Counted from the first letter of the stretch, positions 1-10,700 are shown. The stretch is DNA of 64,000 bases from Aphrocallistes beatrix (GCA_963281255.1 OY725494.1:372001-436000); one strand, 5' to 3'. The notes: generated by a model not told the origin, from the letters alone. Numbers and translations: made by a program.

Positions 1-69
1 AAGGCACTGGGAAATTCCCACTAGACGCAGACTATGGGCCTGCAAAAGAAGCTTTGGCTAAGGTATAAT
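1..69 (+). CDS. Possible end of an upstream exon (partial, unidentified)
   Basis: Frame 3 reads an open, gene-like peptide starting GTGKFPLDADYGPAKEALAK. It is followed either by a stop (GTA TAA) or by a possible splice donor, AAG|GTATAA. The piece is too short to identify, and no ATG or acceptor is inside the window. It could also be chance. Confidence 0.3.
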
Positions 70-695
70 AGCCTTAGCCATCGAATCGAGTAATTCTTCG
101 TACTAACTTCTCAAATCGCGGTTGTTAACACTTTCTATCAACTCACCTGTGATGATTGGAGTAGAAGACTTTGTCATACTTTGAATCTGATTTTTGATGT
201 TGGTAGTTAGGTTTCTTCCCGTTTTGTAAAGTTGTATGTTCACTACTTTTACATTACTTAGGATTAGTTATTCTTCTAGCTTTTTCTCTCGGGAAATTAA
301 ATGCTTTGTATAGTAAAATATCTTAACTGCCCTTCTAAAATACCTTGCTACCTTTCTACATATTTTTTCCTCATAACCAAGTGTGAGAGGTGAATTAATT
401 TTGTATTACAAAGATTTATTGTTTCGTTCAATAAGAAAAGGTGATTTTGTATGTGAACCATTCTATAAAAAATGCGAATATTTTATTAATTGATACAAAT
501 AAATATAGCATATTGTCTATATTTAAAAAATTGACTTTATTAATATGGTTTAAGAAATAAAAGAATTTTAATATCACAAAGTTCGGAAAAAAGAGACTGA
601 ATTCAATATGCAATAATAGCATTGCATGTATCATGTGATGTTGATGTAGTTAAATTCAATCAAATCTTGTGATTATTGTTTGTCAACAAGTTTAA
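70..695. other. AT-rich spacer, nothing recognised
   Basis: I see no credible coding frame, RNA gene or repeat family here. The stretch is AT-rich. The minus-strand open frame around 428-634 is low-complexity and lacks gene-like composition. Confidence 0.6.
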
Positions 696-740
696 AAATC
701 AACCATGACATTTAGCGTTACGAATCCTGAAGTATAAATA
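696..740 (+). promoter_or_regulatory. PSE-like box and TATA box of small-RNA gene 1
   Basis: The box AAATCAACCATGACATTTAG (core ACCATGA at 702) is followed by TATAAATA at 733 and by the inferred RNA start at about 764. The core lies 62 bp, and the TATA 31 bp, upstream of the start. The same arrangement precedes the other two copies (62-64 and 30-32 bp). A PSE plus TATA is the known layout of type-3 RNA polymerase III promoters such as U6, 7SK, Y and RNase P RNA. Confidence 0.6.
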
Positions 741-763
741 CATTTTGTTGATGTATACAATTG

Positions 764-1278
764 AGTGAGCCGTTGACCCTCTCACTCGAATCAATACTGA
801 GCCGAAAGCAGTATTGAGTTCAGCTCACTTCACATTTCGATGTGTTGTGTGCCCAAGTTGTTTGTTCGTGGTGGTTAGTTCAGCAAACATAAATTGTCTT
901 GGTATTTTTGAGATTGGTTGATAATCTTTCAAATGAGTATACAAAAAAATGAATAAGGATTGATACCTTTCATTTATAATGTTGTTCTTATAAAAACGAG
1001 CAATGGAAATCGTATGGTGTAGCAGTTGGATAGATATATCCAAATGCGAATGTTTTATGCACAAGTAATGAGCAATTGGTATGATGATTTGTAATCTTGA
1101 ATCAGAAATGCGAGTTCATAAATAACGAGCATCGAGTATTTTCAGAGATAACTTTCAAATGCAAGTTCACACAGAAGTAACGAGCATATGGAGTTTGTTA
1201 GTGGTTCTAGACTTTCGAATGAGAGTTCATTATTATTCGCGGTATTTTTGAGAGGGTCTAACTTGAAGCTCACTTTTT
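764..1278 (+). ncRNA. Putative Pol III small RNA, copy 1 (long form)
   Basis: The 5' end AGTGAGCC and the 3' end GCTCACTTTTT pair (GTGAGC 765-770 with GCTCAC 1268-1273). A second 9-bp stem pairs GACCCTCTC (775-783) with GAGAGGGTC (1250-1258). A conserved hairpin follows the 5' strands: AATACTG, loop AGCCGAAAG, CAGTATT (793-815). The end is a T5 run (1274-1278), a typical Pol III terminator. This copy is about 515 nt, against 214 and 190 nt for the others, and its extra middle consists largely of a degenerate repeat. An internal T5 near 1245, and an alternative GCTCAC at 823-828, mean the true product may be shorter. Architecture (paired ends, U-tail, variable interior) resembles Y RNA or nematode sbRNA, but I cannot assign it to a known family. 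Confidence 0.5.
1041..1240 (+). repeat. Degenerate tandem repeat inside small-RNA copy 1
   Basis: Units of about 50-65 bp share AAATGCGAGTTCA and, about 15 bp later, TAACGAGCA. They begin near 1041, 1107, 1156 and 1216. Weaker relatives occur near 929 and 995. The repeat is absent from the other two copies. Confidence 0.5.
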
Positions 1279-1460
1279 GCACCTCATTCTTTTAGATTTT
1301 TTTTAGTTGTAGATAAAAGATTCCCTGGCTAATTTTTCGACCTATACTCAAAGTACCTCCAACCATAATATTGGATTATCCATTTAAAACTTATTCTGCT
1401 CAAATTCTGCTCAAAAGTTACATCTAACTTTTCAAAGCTGTATAATTTATTATTAGCACA

Positions 1461-1808
1461 CATACTTGCCAACGGTGATGCGGAAATAGTTCGACTTTTC
1501 GAAAAAGGAAATACATAGTTCGAATTGCGGATTTAGGAAATAGTTCGACTTTTTATCATACGGATTAATGGTGTTTTTTTTCGAACTATTTCCGGTTTTT
1601 GTGCGAACTATTTCCACCATACCCTTCCCAACTGTCCCGTTTTTGGCGGGACGTCCCGCTTTTTTCACTCTTCTATTGAGCTAATTTTCGAGTGTCCGGC
1701 TTTTACATGAAATGTATCCATTATATCCCGCTTTATTGGATTCCATGTATAATACGTACTTTTCTATTGCGTCCCGCTTTTATCATGGCTCAAGTTGGTA
1801 CAGTATGT
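1461..1808 (+). mobile_element. GGCGGGACGTCCCGC MITE, interrupted by another MITE
   Basis: The family begins CATACTTGCCAACTGTCCCG and ends TCATGGCTCAAGTTGGCATG; the ends are inverted repeats (CATAC.TGCCAAC). Typical copies are about 215 bp. Other copies are at 24249, 42158, 43789, 44639, 51884 and 59789. This copy carries the 1474-1623 element inside its 5' end. Confidence 0.75.
1474..1623 (+). mobile_element. GGAAATAGTTCGA hAT-like MITE, nested
   Basis: A 150-bp element built of repeated GGAAATAGTTCGA in both orientations, with ends GGTGATGCGG..CCATACC. It sits between CTTGCCAAC and CTTCCCAAC, an imperfect 8-9-bp target duplication of the host MITE. That shows it inserted into the older element. 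Confidence 0.8.
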
Positions 1809-1995
1809 ATGTATGGCTTTATTTCTCTGAATGGTTAACTAAATAACATTAAGAAAAAAACATTAATAAAACCCGAAGCAGAAATAGTCGATACTCTTTT
1901 CACCCCACCTATCTTCATCCCTTGGAACTCACTAACCCCTACTAAGGGTGGTATCGTTCCTGTTGAAATAACTTTCTTAGACTGTGATACGCAAA

Positions 1996-2270
1996 TGATC
2001 TAGAGCGCGAGACGCTCCTTTAGGCGTATGAAAATCCAGAATAATACCCAATTTATCCATATTATTATGTTATTTATCGATTTAACTGTAGAATGCCCAG
2101 CATTTTTATGACTTCACTTGCATAGAAAATGGCTGGGAGACATCCGCGATATTGGGGATACTGTGTCCTCAGTGGGCATTCTACGGTTATTAAATAATTA
2201 AGCATATGAAAATTTGGGAATTTTTGATTTGGAGCGTATCTCTGGAGGGCTATAATACCCTGGTGATATG
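1996..2270 (-). mobile_element. MITE with GGTATTATACAGCCCTCCAG end, hosting a second MITE
   Basis: The left part carries GAGCGCGAGACGCTCCTTTA and the right part ends GGAGGGCTATAATACCCTGG, the same end as copies near 17416, 26073, 26576, 26965 and 49285. The segment 2083-2190 is an inserted element (CTGTAGAATGCCCAGC..GGGCATTCTACGGTTA) that also occurs at 23481 and 23735. Confidence 0.65.
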
Positions 2271-2295
2271 TTATTCAACTTGTGTGATAGCATTG

Positions 2296-2343
2296 AAATC
2301 CGACCATGATTGCAACTGACTCATCAGTTGGCAGTATATATAT
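2296..2343 (+). promoter_or_regulatory. PSE-like box and TATA box of small-RNA gene 2
   Basis: GAAATCCGACCATGATTG (core ACCATGA at 2303) is followed by TATATATATG at 2335 and by the RNA start AGTGAGCC at 2367. The spacing of 32 bp between box and TATA, and 64 bp from box to start, matches the other copies. Confidence 0.6.
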
Positions 2344-2366
2344 GTTTGAAGTGTTGTATTACATTT

Positions 2367-2580
2367 AGTGAGCCACTGGCCCGATCCACAATACTGAGCC
2401 GAAAGCAATATTGGAAGAGTAAAAAGAGTCATTTAAAATTTTATCACGATTACGTTTAATTTTCTCAACTGAATAATAAAGTGTCTTGAATTGAATTACA
2501 TGCGATTTAATTTGAACTAATTTGGTACTAATTTACGATGGATCAACTAAGGAGAGGGTCTAACTTGAAGCTCACTTTTT
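2367..2580 (+). ncRNA. Putative Pol III small RNA, copy 2
   Basis: A candidate RNA of about 214 nt. P1 is GTGAGC (2368-2373) with GCTCAC (2570-2575). P2 is GGCCCGATCC (2378-2387) with GGAGAGGGTC (2551-2560), which pairs except for a tandem G-A/A-G step. The hairpin AATACTG..CAATATT occupies 2390-2412 with loop AGCCGAAAG conserved and one stem mismatch. The 3' module TAACTTGAAGCTCACTTTTT is identical to copy 1. The interior (about 2413-2550) is AT-rich and unlike copies 1 and 3. Confidence 0.6.
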
Positions 2581-2730
2581 GTTATATTTTAAAATTAATA
2601 AAGATATCTGCTCTTCTCTTTAATTTTAACATTAAAAAAATTGAGAATAGAGAATTATAACCAAATGTTAGCTCAGTTTTACAGATTTAGATAATATTTA
2701 GGCGCTATAATTTAAATATACCATGTTGTT

Positions 2731-2780
2731 AAAATTCAACCTTGATTTTTAGTTCTCTCTCCTATTGGTGGATAAATTTT
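2731..2780 (+). promoter_or_regulatory. PSE-like box and TATA-like box of small-RNA gene 3
   Basis: AAAATTCAACCTTGATTTTT (core ACCTTGA at 2739) is followed by GATAAATT at 2771. The RNA start is at 2801, 62 bp from the core and 30 bp from the TATA-like box. This is the same geometry as copies 1 and 2. Confidence 0.6.
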
Positions 2781-2800
2781 GTTGAAATTAATCTGTATTT

Positions 2801-2990
2801 AGTGAGCCAATAATCCTCTCTCATAATACTGAGCCGAAAGCAGTATTAGTTAGTTTACAGTGTCCAAGGAATAGGTCGCCTTTTTGGATTTCAAGAAGTC
2901 GTTGGAACGTGCGTTCTGTGGAATAGCGGGATTGGATGACTATTCTGGGGGCACTAACTGGGAGAAGGTTTTACTTGAAGCTCACTTTTT
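2801..2990 (+). ncRNA. Putative Pol III small RNA, copy 3
   Basis: A candidate RNA of about 190 nt. P1 is GTGAGC/GCTCAC (2802-2807, 2980-2985). P2 is CCTCTCTC (2815-2822) with GGGAGAAGG (2960-2968), with one bulge. Both P2 strands differ from copy 1 yet still pair. The hairpin AATACTG..CAGTATT is at 2825-2847. A third helix in the interior pairs GTTAGT with ACTAAC. One internal T5 run (in CCTTTTTGG) could cause early termination in vitro. The interior has no similarity I can see to copies 1 or 2. Confidence 0.6.
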
Positions 2991-3174
2991 GTCTACAAAA
3001 TTTATTTGCTAAAATATATGACACACACTTCTACTTTTTTGTAAAAGATTAGAGATTTTAGATCATGATATATAGGCAAAATACAATAAAACTCTAAATG
3101 TTAAATTCCTGTTATCGACTAATGTCCTAGGCCAAATATTTTTAACTTTGACAGTCTGGGTAACTTGTTGGACA

Positions 3175-3526
3175 CAAGCGGCTCCACAGGGGAAAGGGGG
3201 GGGGAGCATGCCCCCCCCTAATAGAGTTATAAAGTTGCTTTCTACTTTTTCGCTTTATTTTTATGCATCAAAATGAATGAATAATAAGATAAATTAGATC
3301 AAAATTTAGCTTCCATAGAAAGCTAGAATAGTTGTAGATCGATCTTTCAGCGTCTAATATTTGAAAATTTTCTGGGGGGCACCCAGACCCCTTATTTGCT
3401 CGCTCAGGACCCCCTCCCCCCAATCCAAAATCCTACCTACATCCTGCATTAACGCTGGTCTTCTAATTCTAGGACAACCGAATTTAAGTTAGCCCCCCTA
3501 AATTAAAAACTCTGGAGCCGCCACTG
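3175..3526. mobile_element. hAT-like element with 8-bp target duplication
   Basis: The ends are (CA)AGCGGCTCC.. and ..GGAGCCGCCACTG. GTTGGACA flanks both sides (3167-3174 and 3527-3534), a clean 8-bp duplication. The interior is C-rich and G-rich with no coding frame. Confidence 0.75.
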
Positions 3527-3746
3527 GTTGGACATGATTCGCGAAAATTCACGGTTGCCTCTCTTGTGACCATCATCCGAATCCTCGCCCCTGGTTCCAC
3601 TCTGAAGAGAAGAGTTAATCCAGGGTGAAAACAGTGTTTTTCATTATTTAATTTCCCACGGAAATCTTTTTTTTTGTACCTCTATTTATAATTATGTATC
3701 GAAATGAAGCATAGAGAAGGTGTGATCTTTTTTGCTTACTTTCTGT

Positions 3747-3896
3747 GGTAATGCGGAAATGGTTCGACTTTTCGAAAAAGGAAATAGTTCGAATTGCGGA
3801 TTTAGGAAATAGTTCGACTTTTTATCATTAGGATTAATGGTGGGTTTTTTTCGAACTATTTCCTTTTTTGGAAAGTCGAACTATTTCCACCATACC
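3747..3896 (+). mobile_element. GGAAATAGTTCGA hAT-like MITE
   Basis: Starts GGTAATGCGGAAATGGTTCG and ends TTTCCACCATACC. CTTTCTGT flanks it on both sides (3739-3746, 3897-3904), an exact 8-bp target duplication. Confidence 0.85.
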
Positions 3897-4143
3897 CTTT
3901 CTGTCGTGTGAAAATTATATTAGATAGTAAAAATTTGCTTCCCAAACCTAAACAGAAAATTGAAAAAAGTAACTTCTTCAGACATTAAACAGAATGATCT
4001 GCAATTGTCCAATAAAACTAATTACTTCTAAATTAAGATTAGATTACATAATAGCAAATAGTGTAGGCTCTCATTTAACTTTATAATGATTTTAATCCAG
4101 CTTATTCAAATAACAAATATCTTGCCTCGATAGTATCATTGAA

Positions 4144-4398
4144 ATGGCTGATGGACCATTAGTAGAGATTGAAGTACAGTTTGTTGATGTTAAAGATTTT
4201 GAATTTTTCAAATTAGAAGTTGAAAATGCTCTGGGAGTTGGCAGATTTTCGTTTAAAGGTTCGCAAGGAAAACAATTTCGAGTGACGAAAGGATCTGAGT
4301 TGATTTGTGAGAATGTGCCTGTCGATACAGCACGTTTTGAGGGAAAATATAACGCGGAATTTAACAAGATTTTAGAGAAATTAAAGTCGCTCTCTTGA
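4144..4398 (+). CDS. Small SelW/Rdx-like protein lacking the redox motif (tentative)
   Basis: A single-exon ORF of 84 residues starting MADGPLVEIEVQF. The layout resembles the SelW/MIEN1 (Rdx) thioredoxin-fold family: a first strand VEIEVQF, a helix FEFFKLEVENAL, then FRVTKGSELICEN, a D-x-x-x-F pair and a C-terminal amphipathic helix (FNKILEKLKSL). In that family a CxxC or CxxU redox motif follows the first strand. Here that place reads VDVKDF, so no redox pair is present and an oxidoreductase role is unlikely. AATAAA follows at about 4498. The minus-strand frame over the same DNA is a shadow. Family assignment is by eye only; it may simply be a lineage-specific small protein. Confidence 0.6.
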   Translation: MADGPLVEIEVQFVDVKDFEFFKLEVENALGVGRFSFKGSQGKQFRVTKGSELICENVPVDTARFEGKYNAEFNKILEKLKSLS

Positions 4399-4754
4399 TG
4401 ATCATCTTTCTAAATATGAACTTATAATTAGTTATACTTTCAATCACGTTTGTTAAGACTTCATATTCTGGATTTCTATATTCTATTATTAATGTTAATA
4501 AATACTAAACTAAGACAACAATTTGCTCGAGTTTTAATACACTTGGGTTTCTTTATACTAGTATAAATTAATGTTAGTTTTTTGGGTTTGGAGATTTGAG
4601 AGCTGAAGAAATGCCATTATTTATCCTGGATTCCTATATTCTTATATACCCATAGCGAGTATTTTGGCGTTTCTATTCAGCTGCTTACCAGAATTTTTCC
4701 AGAGGCAAAGAGCGAGCTTAGCAAGCAAGGCATACTCAAATTCTAACATCCATC

Positions 4755-4916
4755 CAGTCGACTCTGTTAATAGGGTCACATCGTTCAGAGGACCATATTA
4801 ACCGAAAATATTTTGTATTAGCTTCAATGTATGAGAGCTATTCCGATCCCACCAAAGGTGGCCCGATTAAGCGATTGACCCGATTGAACAGTGACCCTAT
4901 TAAGCGGAGTCAACTG
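4755..4916. mobile_element. TA-flanked MITE, CAGTCGACTC..TTAATAGGGTCAC family
   Basis: Inverted ends CAGTCGACTCTGTTAATAGG and ..TAAGCGGAGTCAACTG. Other copies are at 22485, 44924 and, in part, 60120. Confidence 0.75.
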
Positions 4917-5041
4917 TACATAATTCATGAGAAATTGTGCAGCTATCTTTTTGCTACAGGACGAAAATTATCCAAAATGCACCTTAAAAAAACAGCTATC
5001 AAAAACAATATTTTCACGAAATCTGTCCCCCCCCCTGAAAT

Positions 5042-5521
5042 ACTCTAATCGGACAAAAGTATTTGAAATCCTTACTATTTTCCATCATAATTAGTTATAA
5101 AGTGGGTCTATTTATGAGTGAAATGTAATCAAACTGTTACAAATATTGTAATTTCGATTTCTAATTCATATTCTACACATTCGAATTACTCAGTTAGATG
5201 TCTTCTATTGATTTATTCATTTCCAAGGTTAAGATTCACAAAACTGTGCCACTTTGTGCCACTCCACGTCATCATGTCTAATGGTAATGGGAGTGAAAAG
5301 TGGCACAAAGTGACATAGATTGATAATAATTCAACTTATGAATGAGTATAGCAATATAAGGCTTCAAACCTGAGTAATTCGAATGTATAGAATATGAATT
5401 TGAAATCGAAATTACAATATCTGTAACAGTTTGATTATATTTCACTCATAAATAGACCCACTTTATAACTAATTATGATGGAAAATAGTGAGAAATTCAA
5501 ATACTATTGTCCGGTTAGAGT
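5042..5521. mobile_element. Large-palindrome Tc1-like MITE
   Basis: A roughly 480-bp near-palindrome whose ends read CTAATCGGACAAAAGTATTTG and its reverse. The centre includes CCACTTTGTGCCACTC and a reverse copy. Better copy at 42766-43235, diverged copy at 6709-7165. The open frames seen here are by-products. Confidence 0.7.
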
Positions 5522-6708
5522 AGGCTGTGCCCCATTAGTGGTGCCAAGCTAGCGCCGCCCCTCGCTTTGATCAGACGCCTAACAAGGGAGGGGGGGTCTC
5601 CCGGACAAAAGTTGGAACAATGTAACTATGCCACTGTTTCTATTCATATGCTAACTGTTTGTTAGGTATTTATGCATAACAATATCCCTACATTGTTCCA
5701 AACTTTGCCCTTTGGATAAAGTTAATATTATTATTACATTATACCCAGTTCCACCAATTGTGGCTATTGTAACCATTTCGATTGATAGAAATTCGATTGT
5801 AGCATTTTCTAAACTTAATTTGATTTACTTAAGCAATTGTTAACATTAATTAAGAGATTATTCTTTGATATTTCCCCCGAATTTCAAGCCACAAAGTAAT
5901 ATATTCATTCAAAAAATATTGTAAATGCTAATGCACGGAGAATAAAATTGGAGTAAGCATCAGAATATCCAACAAAGCCGTTTGACAAAGTGAACTCTAC
6001 TCGTACAAAACTCCTTCTCAACCTAGATTGGAACTAAGCATTTTAGTTCCATATTGATAACATTTTTCTTATTTTTACCGTATTTGTAATACTATACTAC
6101 ATACCACGAGTTGATTAGTAAAAGTTCAGTAGAGATTGGATATTGTGATATATTAGATATTGGACCAGTGAAGTCTCCGAATAACGGACACATAAGATTT
6201 GTTCGTTGTAGAGAGATGTCCGCTTTTAGGAGACTATTTAATTCTGTTTGTTGGTTAAAAGGAGACTATTTTTATCAGAATGTATGTATAATTTTGGTCA
6301 GAAATGTTGAATTTGTATTACTTTATATTGAAATTCAACATTTGTGATCAAAATTCTACATATTTTTCTGATCAAAATTCTGCACTTTTTCTGATCAAAA
6401 TACAGTCTCAGTTAAAAGGAATAAACCTTAACACATCTAACGTCATTTGGTATTACTGATGAGCAACTTTCATTAATTCAATGATGGTGAATAGTGACGC
6501 GAATTCGCACAGACTAATAATTTTGTGCTTATAAATAAGCAGTTGTGTTAAATTGGAAATAGTGATTCCAATGTCTAGACTACGATTTTTGCTGAAGTAT
6601 AGATGAGTTCTTACATTTCCTGACCTTTTCAAAGATGTTCCAAATTATTTACATAATCTTTTGTAAGCAAATTTATTGATTGTCGGATATTTTCGTCAGT
6701 TCATTGTG
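5522..6708. other. Non-coding stretch with one dispersed repeat
   Basis: The segment from about 6285 to 6400 contains repeated TTTTGATCAGAAATGTTGAA units that recur at 54545-54640 and 57770-57890. Nothing else is recognised. The frame at 6111-6347 looks like chance. Confidence 0.5.
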
Positions 6709-7165
6709 CACTGTCTAGCCAAAAGTATTCGAACCCTATATTAATTTCAATAAAATAATGTTAAAATAAATAAAAAAAAATAATATTAAAATTGGTCTAT
6801 CCATACAAGCCAATTTATTCAAACCACTACAGCTCTGAAAATCTGACATCAAATTCGAAATCTACACACTCGAATTACTCAGTTTAGAAGCTTCCTATAG
6901 ATTAATCCTTTCCAAAGAGTAATTGCTAGCACCTTCCTCAACTCGTGCCACTTGCCACTTGTTATAAGTATAACCATTATATATTATGGGAACAAGCGGA
7001 TCAGGGTAGCACAAGTGAATATTAATTACATTTTAAGTATAATTGATATATAGAAAACTTTTAGACTGAATAATTCGAGTGTTTAGATTTCTCATTTGAT
7101 ATCAGATCTTCAGTAGCTATCGTGGTTTTAATGAATTGGCCTCCATGGAGAGACCCATTTAGTAT
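6709..7165. mobile_element. Diverged copy of the palindromic Tc1-like MITE
   Basis: Begins CACTGTCTAGCCAAAAGTAT. Internal blocks (CACTCGAATTACTCAGTT, GTGCCACTT) match the 5042 and 42766 copies in order. The right end has decayed. Confidence 0.6.
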
Positions 7166-7603
7166 GATTTACTGAAAACATACTGCAATCATTTAAGGAT
7201 AAATGTTAATTAACCTGTGACCCAAACTTTTAATTTATTCATTGCAACATATTTCGACATATCAAAATCTGTACCAATATAAATCTAATTTCGTTAGCTG
7301 TAATCTGTTTTTAGTAATCTGTGGAGTCTTAAACTTACAAAAAACAAATTATCGTTAATGAAATTATAATTTGTTATTGAGTATACATGACTTTAATAAA
7401 ACTCCCTAATCATTGTGGATCATTTATATGTGTTCATTTTAATTCTGTTTAGGGGAGAAATCCCCAGTAATCTATCATGTGATATTTCTTGATCATTCAT
7501 ATTGTCTTTTATTTGCAATATCAGTATTACGTTTGCTAATGTATTGAGTGCAAAGTTTCTTCTTACTCGTATGAAGTTAGGATTATTTAATTATATTTTT
7601 TAG

Positions 7604-7721
7604 GGAAGAAACATACGAAATCTTTGAAGCCTAATGTCTCCTCTGCGATTGATAAACAACCTTTTGTAGAACCTCCTCAAACTCGAGCTAAACGGACTTC
7701 ATCTTTTCAGGGCCAATCAAG
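7604..7721 (+). CDS. Disordered-protein gene, first visible exon
   Basis: Acceptor TATATTTTTTAG|GG and donor TCAAG|GTATAA. The 118 nt give 38 codons plus AG, which joins C at 10950 to make Ser. The peptide is Lys/Pro/Ser-rich. Confidence 0.55.
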
Positions 7722-10700
7722 GTATAAATCACATTTTCAGAGATATAATGTCATATTAATATATTAAATACTGACCATCAACTTCTGTTATAATAAAGCC
7801 CTCGATTCTATTTTGTAAAAGTATAGATTCGCTATAAAAACATTCTATGTACATGGACGAATAAAACGAATTTGAGGGCTGTTGGATGCAAAAGTAAGTT
7901 CATCCATGGTCCATTTGGGGTTTTATCATCGTAAATTGTATCGTGTACCACTGAATTTTGTCGCGTGCCACAATTTTTTGGCGATAGTTATCAAGTTACG
8001 ATGAAACAGATTTAACCACAGGGTCATTTGAGTAGTGAAACTAAATCTTACGATTCTACGGAATAGTACGGATAATCTCAGAATTCTACGCTACAAAACC
8101 ATCCATGGTTATGAAGTATAATAATCTCTCGGATCCACGCAACAAGCCTAAAACAGTGCACCTGTAACTGATCCAAATGCTGCCTTCCCCAGCTACTTTC
8201 AACTTATTTCCTGTTTTTAAAAGAATACAAAATGCGAGGAGAATTACCAAATTAGCAAAAGTTTATATTTTAGCAAAACTTGAGCATTTTAATACGCTTT
8301 TATTAAGATCGATTCGAATCAATAAGCATATAATATTGTTGCTATTTTAAACTCGAATGAACTATCATTTCCCTGATATAAGACACAATTTAAACTTCCT
8401 TTTGTTGCTTGTTCAACTTTGATATTATCTCGGACATTTTACTGCACAAGTTCAATAATCAATTACATAAGATTTATTCAAAAGGGAGAAATCTCAAGTT
8501 TTCCTTACTTTCAATTTGTAATCTGATTGTATAATCCACTATATATAGTGCTCAGAGTATTTATATGTATATATGTGCCTTTGAATTGAAATGAATTTGC
8601 CATATGCTAATATCGGTGGATTGTATCTACCATACTCTGTATCTCTACTTGTAGATATCCTATCTTCATTCCTAATAATTTCACTCCTCGGTTCCGCGAT
8701 CTATTTAATTTTCCATCTCTCCTTTCTCTACTACAGATCCAATAAACAGTACTTATCCCGACAAAGGGGTGGCTTTAGAAATGGTAGCGCAGTGGGTAAG
8801 CTATCGGATGACTATGCAATGCTTGTTAAGCTGAGATTGCTCATAGTTATATGTGTGTTGGAATTATTGACTTTTCTGACGGTTTTGGGTGAGCGACTCA
8901 CCATTATGGTCTTCGCCGATGTCAGGGGCATTGCGTCTGATAATAGTACTTGTACTTTAGACCAGATCACACCGTATCTATATCATAAATTTCCATTGAC
9001 AGGATTTTTAGTTTCTATGGCTGTGTTTTCAATTATTTCCATGTTTTTCTTCTTGATTATTTTGCTGAAATACTTGGCAAACTATTATGAGAATCAAGAG
9101 TTATATGTAATACGATTTCAGCATCGAAATTCAATCATTATATTTTATGCCTTCATTTCCTTGTTTGTCCCTTTTCTCGTTTACAAATACACGTTCTTTG
9201 TCGCATTTTCTCTTCTATTGATTATCACCGTGATCCAGTTCATCACTATCTTGATGCTTCTTCGAAAGATATACAAGATTATGAAGCGAAGAATAGCTCC
9301 AATGAAGGACAACTTGAGGAAAGAAACGATCCAGTTGTACCGGAAGCATTTGAAAATGATCCAACATTTCAGAATCCTCGCATTTGTAATGTTTAGTGTA
9401 GTCGGACTATTCCTCTACTCACATCTTGCCGGTCATTTCTCTATTCTCTTCAAGCTTATTCTCTATGATTTCTGCTTCAATTCCTTTCCACTAAGTTCAC
9501 AGCTTTCCAATTCGTTAATGATTTTCGATAAAGCCATTGAATACTCAGTTCTGATCAGTTTTCATATCGCAGCACTCGCTTTGGTCATTCCTTATATCTT
9601 TCTTATTCTATTCAAGCTAGGAAGGGTTTTAAAAGTCCGGATTTCTGCTCTGATAAAAAAATATAAATCAAAATTTATTTCCAGCGATGAAGATTTGAAT
9701 TCAAAACTAATTGATTGAATTATTAAATTGATTTTCATTTGTGATTTTAAACATTTTAACTGTATTTTGATACTGGCATGAGTATATTTAATTAAACTGA
9801 AGAATTGCTCATTTTGAATCTATACAATTCCCCCCCCCCCCCCCCCCCCGATTATTTTAATTTGCACCTTTCAAATGAAGGATTATCAGTCGATATTCTG
9901 ACCAATATTTATCAATGAAAAATGTCTGAATTGTGAACTCGGTTCCCTTCTCCAAGCAAGAGATATATGACCATGCAGTTCCATTATCCTATTTTGACAT
10001 TTTCTTGTATTAACCTCAGTGATAATAGCTTTTTTATATGAGTATGAGAGAGAGGGAGATTGGCAGAAGTGCCATCCAGCCTGGGACCTCAGCTCAAAGG
10101 GTTTTTAAAACTGAGAGGGTTTATACAATTTCTGTTTTCCTTTTTAAAACTTCCAAAGTTGGATAAAACTTTTGTCAATTAAATACTACATTATAATTGA
10201 TTAATTATATCTCATCCTATGTTATTATGTCTTCATTTTATCTTTACCTCTTAGATCCTCATAGAGATCTTGATCAAATTTATTTATTTATTTTTTAAAA
10301 GTTGAAACCAAATACAGTCAGGGTCGCTTATTGTGAATCACCAGGGGACCAAAAAAATTGTTCATAATAGAGATACTTCATAATAAGCGAACTTGATTTA
10401 ATACAAATCCTATCTAAAAATGAAATTGGGACCAGGAGGTTAGTTCATAATAAACGAATGTTCATATTAAGCGGGTTCATAATAAGCGATCCTGACTGTA
10501 ATGATATACCGTGATATACGGCTAGACCTCTGTAAACATTGTTTTAATAATACAATATAACCTGCATAATCCGACAACCGTTGTGAAACGAAAAAACTAT
10601 ACAGTGCAATTTCTGCTGCCCAACGCAAATTTTGGTAGAAAACGATGTCGGATTATGTCTTCCGGATTATACAGGTGTCGGATTAAGGAGGTTCTACTAT

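Noticed and set aside
793..815. Hammerhead ribozyme in the small-RNA family, because CTGA and GAAA are both present
   Set aside because: The hammerhead core needs CTGANGA, and here CTGA is followed by GCC. The GAAA is in the hairpin loop with no third helix or cleavage triplet in the right place. I also tried twister, HDV and pistol from memory and found no fit.
764..2990. Calling the family Y RNA or vault RNA outright
   Set aside because: The architecture is similar but the conserved Ro-binding sequence of Y RNA and the A/B boxes of vault RNA are not visible. I kept it as unassigned.
764..2990. Calling the three copies Pack-type MITEs (ends kept, interiors different)
   Set aside because: The ends share only GTGAGC as inverted repeats, no target duplication is seen, and the PSE/TATA boxes lie outside the putative ends at a constant distance. 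Not excluded by sequence alone.
5118..5318. ORF in the centre of the palindromic element
   Set aside because: Inside a near-palindromic MITE, no transposase motifs.
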